A stretch of DNA of 64,000 nucleotides from Saprospiraceae bacterium (lineage in GTDB: Bacteria > Bacteroidota > Bacteroidia > Chitinophagales > Saprospiraceae): positions 62,001 to 126,000 of the forward strand of contig JAHDCU010000005.1 in the NCBI GenBank assembly GCA_020629715.1, written 5' to 3'. The notes below the pieces were generated by a model. The model did not search any database and had not been told where the DNA came from. It saw only the letters and a program-made list of their open reading frames with translations. A program made the position numbers and the translations under genes. This document shows positions 59,251-64,000 of the stretch, one piece after another (within the stretch, counting starts at the first letter, position 1; each line of letters starts with the position of its first letter).

Positions 59251-60903
59251 ATGAGAGTTATTTACATTTATATTCTAATTCTTTCTTGCGTTGCGCTTTC
59301 TTCACAAAACACGATTGGTGTAATTGATTTTGATAATCAGAATTATCAGGAAGGGTATTATTTAATCTATCCTGAAAATCAGTCAAGCGTCTTTTTATTG
59401 GATGATTGCGGGCGAATTGTGAATGAATGGCAAGATTCGCTAAGTGGTCCTGGGAAAACTGCTTATTTCACAGATGATGGAGATCTCCTGAAGGCAAAAA
59501 CCAGTGGTATACTTTATGACAATAGCTTCGGAGCAGGAGGGGCAGGAGGTGTAGTTGAGTTAAGAAATTGGGATAATGATCTGTTGTGGCGATATATAGC
59601 GGCAGATTCTTTAATTCGTCAGCATCATGATGTACACCCTATGCCTGATGGCAATGTCCTAATGATATTATGGCAAAAATATGGTCTTGACGACATTGTA
59701 AATGCAGGTTTTGACACTTCTGCCCATCCACAAAGAGAGATTTGGGCTGATAAATTAATTGAGGTTGACCCTAGTACGGATTCTATAGTATGGGAGTGGA
59801 ATAGTTTTGATCATTTGATACAGGAATATGACCCTGAAAAGGAAAATTATGGATCAGTATTCGAAAACTATTCACGAATTGATATTAATTATCAAAAATA
59901 CTCTTTTGGTAGATCTGATTGGTTACACTCCAATAGTATTGATTACAATGAGGAGCTAGATCAAATTATTTTAGGGGTAAGAAATTTTCAGGAATTATGG
60001 ATTATTGACCACAGCACGACTACTGAGGAGGCTTCTTCTTCAACTGGAGGCCTTTATAATAATGGTGGTGACTTACTTTATAGATGGGGTAATCCTGAGG
60101 CATATATGTCTGGTGATAGTCTCGACCGACAACTTTTTTTTCAACATGACGTACAATGGGTAAGTCAATTTGTGGATCCAAATAGTTCGTATTATGGAGA
60201 TATACTCTTATATAACAATTTCATAGATCAAGACTTGTCATTAGGTCATTCATTACGACCATCATGGAATGCTATTGATTCTTCATATGTTTTTGATGAA
60301 TTGACCCACCGATTTCTACCTCATACTTTTTCGGACACATTTTCTCATCCCGATACGGTTAGAGGGTTTTCTACCGCGGCATCAAGTATTCAGATACTAC
60401 CTAATGAGAATGTCTTAATATGTGCGGCTCGTCAAGGACGATCATTTCAGATAGATCCAACTGGGCAAGTAGCTTGGGAATATCTTACTCCTATCATAAA
60501 TGGTGTTAGAGCACCACAAGGAGTAGTACCAAACATAAGTACAAATTTCACTTTTCAGATAGAGTTTTATCCAAATGATTTTATGGGGTTCGATGATAAA
60601 GATCTTAGTCCTGGTGAATACCTAGAACTCGAACCTAATGAAGAGTTCTGTTTGTTATCATCATTAAATGATGAAGTATTGAGTATCAATAATGAGTTAA
60701 TCATCAAGAAAGAATCTGAGGTCGCACTTAAAATTATTTCTCAAAAGGAACAGGTGTTATTATTTTACTCAACGATGGGACAGTTGATAAAGTCCATTAA
60801 TATTAGCATCGGTGTAACGGTAGTTGATATTGGTGATCTTGCTGCAGGGCTGTATTTAGTTAAAGGAGATCGATCCCACAATGGTTACAAACTATGGAGA
60901 TAG
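59251..60903 (+). CDS. Arylsulfotransferase-like protein with type IX sorting domain
   Basis: A 550-residue secreted protein. After the signal peptide (to about residue 19) comes a beta-propeller of the ASST type with RQHHDVHPMPDGNVLMI (123-139), SDWLHSNSIDY (222-232), YRWGNP (277-282), FQHDVQWV (297-304) and a final AWEYLTP. His226 and His299 are the obvious candidates for the catalytic sulfo-histidine. The last 80 residues (FYSTMGQLIKSI ... GLYLVKG) fit the type A sorting domain of the Por system, so export to the surface is likely. Sulfate transfer is inferred from the family. Confidence 0.85.
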   Translation: MRVIYIYILILSCVALSSQNTIGVIDFDNQNYQEGYYLIYPENQSSVFLLDDCGRIVNEWQDSLSGPGKTAYFTDDGDLLKAKTSGILYDNSFGAGGAGGVVELRNWDNDLLWRYIAADSLIRQHHDVHPMPDGNVLMILWQKYGLDDIVNAGFDTSAHPQREIWADKLIEVDPSTDSIVWEWNSFDHLIQEYDPEKENYGSVFENYSRIDINYQKYSFGRSDWLHSNSIDYNEELDQIILGVRNFQELWIIDHSTTTEEASSSTGGLYNNGGDLLYRWGNPEAYMSGDSLDRQLFFQHDVQWVSQFVDPNSSYYGDILLYNNFIDQDLSLGHSLRPSWNAIDSSYVFDELTHRFLPHTFSDTFSHPDTVRGFSTAASSIQILPNENVLICAARQGRSFQIDPTGQVAWEYLTPIINGVRAPQGVVPNISTNFTFQIEFYPNDFMGFDDKDLSPGEYLELEPNEEFCLLSSLNDEVLSINNELIIKKESEVALKIISQKEQVLLFYSTMGQLIKSINISIGVTVVDIGDLAAGLYLVKGDRSHNGYKLWR

Positions 60904-63900
60904 TTATAATTTAATAAATTTCAGATTTTGATTTAGAGTGCTTGTGGTAGTGAGTATGTATACTCCAGGTCGCAATGCTTCGATGTTGATTGTATTCCAT
61001 GAATTAAGAAAGCTTAATTTCTCGGTAAGAACTATTGATCCATGTATATCCAATATTTCAATATCAATTTCATGGGCGTCAAAATCTCCTAGTATCTTTA
61101 TGTTTAAGCTATTCAGATCTGTAGGATTTGGGTAAAGCACTATGCTTGACGCTGTTAATATATCAATAGAATTTACAGTGGTATCCATATGATCAGTGGT
61201 GTCCATTTGCATCGATAACAGTGTAGTATCTTCTTGGATATAATTAATGGTGTTAATCAATATATTTGTATCAACTTGAATTGAGTTTGGATAAGGCCAA
61301 TCTATGGTAATACTATCGACATAGCTTATGGTATCGAGCCCAAAGTGTAATACTTTAGAACTTTGACTACAGTGACTACTTCCTGCAACCACTTCTTTCA
61401 AAAATGTTTTACCATTGGCATAGAGTCTAACATTGGCTCCTACTGCTGATTTATTAGAACGCATACCTTCTAGCTGGATATCACAATAGTTGCGATCCGA
61501 ATTATGATTATTGAGAAAAATCTTTGTTTTTCTATCGGTAGCATTGAATGGTGCAAGTAAGACAGTGCTGATTAGATCAATATCACCATCATTATCCAAA
61601 TCTCCAGTTGCTGAGCCTCGACTTACGAATTCGTTATCTATGCCTGATTGCTCAGATAAAATTTCTTCGAATGTATAATCTTCATTTTGAGCATAAAATC
61701 GATCTTGATTTAATATTCTAGAGCTTAAAAAGCTTGGCGTAGGAACATAACCGTTAGCAATATATAAGTCGTCGTATCCATCATTATTATAATCAAAAAA
61801 GTTTGCTCCCCAACTTACTGAAGTGATACTATCTTTTATAATCCACTGATCTTCGATGCCAAGTTGTTGAGCTAGATCTGTAAAATTACCTCCGTTGTTT
61901 TCTAAAAAGATATTGGATCCAATATTGGTTATATAATAATCATAATCAAGGTCATGACCATAATCTGTACTGGCGATCCCCATGCCATATATGGTGAAGT
62001 CAAAGTTTACAGCAGTACTTATTTCATTCCAGCTTTGACTTAAGCTATCATATTGATATAAAGTATTTGGGGAGATAAACTCTCCAAAATCATTGGCTGT
62101 CAGAATCTCTGATGTTCCATCTTGGTCGATATCACTGCTCAGTACTGCTAAAGAACATCCTTCATCTGTAAATCCTATTGAATTTGTTACATCAGTAAAG
62201 TCCAATATACTACCATTATTTTTGTACAAGCGATTTTCAAAACAGTCATGATCATACCCAATAATAACACCATTTTCATCTGTCAAGAATGCGCTAGATT
62301 CAACATAGCTGATCACGTAAATATCTAAATATCCATCCTGATCAAAATCTATAAAACTAGCGCCCATAGCATCGGTATTATCCAGAGGTGAATTGAAAAG
62401 CCACTTTTCTACAAAAGTACCGTTACCTTGATTATGGAATAATAAGTTTTTAGCGTAAGGGTCAAAATCAGTGCCTTTGGTAACAACGAAGATATCTTCA
62501 TACCCATCATTATCTACATCGGCTGTAATGACTCCATTGGTATAATAAAAACTAGTCAAGAAGACACCTGCACTAATGGTAATGTCTTCAAAAGATCCAT
62601 TTCCATTATTATGGTACAAACGATCAGTTTCGGTACCGCCCGTAAGATAAATATCTTGAAAACCATCATTATTGTAATCGAATATGGCAACTCCACCTCC
62701 AAGAAAATTTTGATGCTTATGTACGTGATCAATTCCTAGTTGAGAGGTAGATTCTTTAAATAGAGTTTCCGTAGGGTAGAGGTGTTTAATTTCATCATCG
62801 ACTTTTATGATATTGTTAGTAGACTCACCTTCTATAACGGTGATAAAACCGTTTGGAACAACATCATAAAGTTTATCGATATGACCGGTTGGCCAGGTGA
62901 CAACAATAGAATCTATTAAGGTATTTTGATCAACTCCAAAGATATATCGTTCTGAATTTTGGGCTAAAAATCCATTCCCTGTTGTAGTATACTGGTATTG
63001 ACATTTAGGACCAGCGCATACTTTTATTTCCGATCCTGTACCTTGATAATTACTCTTTACACCTTGTAGTTGAATAGAGATTGAATTGAAACTATTTATA
63101 TCTTGCTCTTGCCATAATTGTATATTATCACCAAAATTATTGAATACTGCGATTTCGTACTTCCCATCATTATTGATGTCTCCCAGAGCTGTGGCATTGC
63201 TTACATGCACGTCTTCATCCATGCAACTTCCCGGTGATGTAAAGTATCCACTTCCATCATTAATATAAAATCTTTGATTTGCTGATTCCTCTGTAGATCC
63301 TGTAATATAAATATCTAAATCACTATCAAGATCCGCATCTATAAAATTAGCGCCCCAGCTCATGTTATTAAAGCTAAGTCCTCTTTCTGTTGCTTCTTCA
63401 CAGAAAAGAATTTCGTCTGGGTTACAATAATTGATTAGCAACTTATTTCCTCCTTCAGGAATATTGGTTAGGTAAAAATCTTGATAGCCATCATTATTAA
63501 TATCTCCCAAGGTTACCGTCATCGCATCCATTTCGAAAAACGTTCCTACAGATTGACTTATTTCGGTAAATGTAGAGTCTGCATTATTCTTAAACATGGC
63601 GTTACCGCCTGCTCTATCATTGGCTACATATATATCTGGCCATCCATCTTTATCATAATCGAAAACTCCAGCACAGAATGGAAGTTTACCTGTATCCTTA
63701 GTCATGCTATAGCTAGAATACTCGGTAAAGCTATGGTCTCTATTATTGAGCCATAACCTATTTTGATTATTAGGTTGAAATACTGGAATTTGTCTGTCTG
63801 TATGGTATAAATCCAGATATCCATCACGATTGAAGTCTGCCCATACTGCACCATAGGATCTATTTATCTCAGTAGGTAAGCCAGATTGTAGAGTGATTTC

Positions 63901-64000
63901 ATTAAAATTAGGATAACCGATATTTTCATATAATCGATTAACTCCGTCGTAAGTCGCAGCATAAAAGTCTAGGTCTTCATCATTATCGATATCAACCCAG
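60904..64000 (-). CDS. Large VCBS/ASPIC repeat protein with type IX sorting domain (5' end outside window)
   Basis: The frame stays open to the right edge (WVDIDNDEDLDFY at 64000), so the ATG at 63705 is internal and at least 1031 residues exist. There are many FG-GAP/VCBS calcium loops (FDYDKDGWPDIYVAND, GDLDNDGDIDLIS) and two ASPIC/UnbV-like units (about 62880-63080 and 61250-61510, each ending with DSIVVTWP- or DSITIDWP-type). The C-terminus (VLYPNPTDLNSLNIKI ... GVYILTT) is a sorting domain. It is probably a surface adhesin or binding protein. Its stop abuts that of the sulfotransferase gene with no base between. Confidence 0.9.
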   Translation of the reverse strand, partial: WVDIDNDEDLDFYAATYDGVNRLYENIGYPNFNEITLQSGLPTEINRSYGAVWADFNRDGYLDLYHTDRQIPVFQPNNQNRLWLNNRDHSFTEYSSYSMTKDTGKLPFCAGVFDYDKDGWPDIYVANDRAGGNAMFKNNADSTFTEISQSVGTFFEMDAMTVTLGDINNDGYQDFYLTNIPEGGNKLLINYCNPDEILFCEEATERGLSFNNMSWGANFIDADLDSDLDIYITGSTEESANQRFYINDGSGYFTSPGSCMDEDVHVSNATALGDINNDGKYEIAVFNNFGDNIQLWQEQDINSFNSISIQLQGVKSNYQGTGSEIKVCAGPKCQYQYTTTGNGFLAQNSERYIFGVDQNTLIDSIVVTWPTGHIDKLYDVVPNGFITVIEGESTNNIIKVDDEIKHLYPTETLFKESTSQLGIDHVHKHQNFLGGGVAIFDYNNDGFQDIYLTGGTETDRLYHNNGNGSFEDITISAGVFLTSFYYTNGVITADVDNDGYEDIFVVTKGTDFDPYAKNLLFHNQGNGTFVEKWLFNSPLDNTDAMGASFIDFDQDGYLDIYVISYVESSAFLTDENGVIIGYDHDCFENRLYKNNGSILDFTDVTNSIGFTDEGCSLAVLSSDIDQDGTSEILTANDFGEFISPNTLYQYDSLSQSWNEISTAVNFDFTIYGMGIASTDYGHDLDYDYYITNIGSNIFLENNGGNFTDLAQQLGIEDQWIIKDSITSVSWGANFFDYNNDGYDDLYIANGYVPTPSFLSSRILNQDRFYAQNEDYTFEEILSEQSGIDNEFVSRGSATGDLDNDGDIDLISTVLLAPFNATDRKTKIFLNNHNSDRNYCDIQLEGMRSNKSAVGANVRLYANGKTFLKEVVAGSSHCSQSSKVLHFGLDTISYVDSITIDWPYPNSIQVDTNILINTINYIQEDTTLLSMQMDTTDHMDTTVNSIDILTASSIVLYPNPTDLNSLNIKILGDFDAHEIDIEILDIHGSIVLTEKLSFLNSWNTINIEALRPGVYILTTTSTLNQNLKFIKL

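Overview
The window is a low-GC segment of a chromosome from a member of the Bacteroidota. The evidence is two SusC/SusD outer-membrane pairs, a further TonB-dependent receptor with a DUF5689 lipoprotein, C-terminal sorting domains of the type IX secretion (Por) type, short-form Psd, and VCBS/ASPIC surface proteins. The style resembles Saprospiria or marine flavobacteria, but nothing here fixes the family. No rRNA, tRNA, CRISPR array or transposase was seen.

Layout. (1) 1-2947: the 3' part of pyrG, a polytopic membrane protein and a SPOUT RNA methyltransferase, closely packed on +. (2) 2992-4421: a small lipoprotein on -, the decayed remnant of a second copy of it, and a gene-poor stretch ending in a tandem 10-bp repeat in front of a regulator. 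(3) 4422-22796: a galactoside utilisation locus made of a GntR-type regulator with a sugar-sensor domain, SusC, SusD, terminator, VCBS/ASPIC lipoprotein, cytoplasmic GH36 alpha-galactosidase, Na+/sugar symporter, galactokinase, terminator, glycerol-3-phosphate dehydrogenase and cytoplasmic GH2 beta-galactosidase. Alpha- and beta-galactosidase, galactokinase and GlpD together suggest that galactosyl-glycerols (floridoside type, or the digalactosyl-glycerol headgroup of algal DGDG) may be the substrate. (4) 22927-26236: a lipoprotein, an ECF sigma factor and a protein with one membrane anchor plus a beta-barrel domain.

(5) 26249-34229 (-): a five-gene defence operon transcribed hsdR-hsdS-DUF4062-AlbA_2/HATPase-hsdM. 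Four of the genes are coupled by short overlaps, and the fifth follows after 38 bases. The two accessory genes sit between the specificity and methylase subunits. The AlbA_2 gene carries a perfect 33-bp direct repeat, 234 bp apart and in frame, that encodes a heptad-like segment; its stop codon arises from what looks like a one-base shift in the repeat. (6) 34388-38316 (-): lipid A acyltransferase, acyl-CoA dehydrogenase, an unlisted 45-codon membrane protein and a Pif1-type helicase. (7) 38326-44313: a secreted endonuclease/exonuclease/phosphatase protein divergent from a TonB receptor plus a three-domain DUF5689 lipoprotein, a possible nucleic-acid or phosphate scavenging set.

(8) 44438-53137: mostly housekeeping genes (topA, lpxB, surE, hemH, psd, cdsA, pdxJ) with two convergent gene pairs that overlap at their 3' ends. 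(9) 53297-59190: a second SusC/SusD/lipoprotein operon closed by a strong terminator. (10) 59251-64000: a type IX-secreted arylsulfotransferase-like protein and, abutting it on the other strand, a very large VCBS/ASPIC protein that runs off the right edge.
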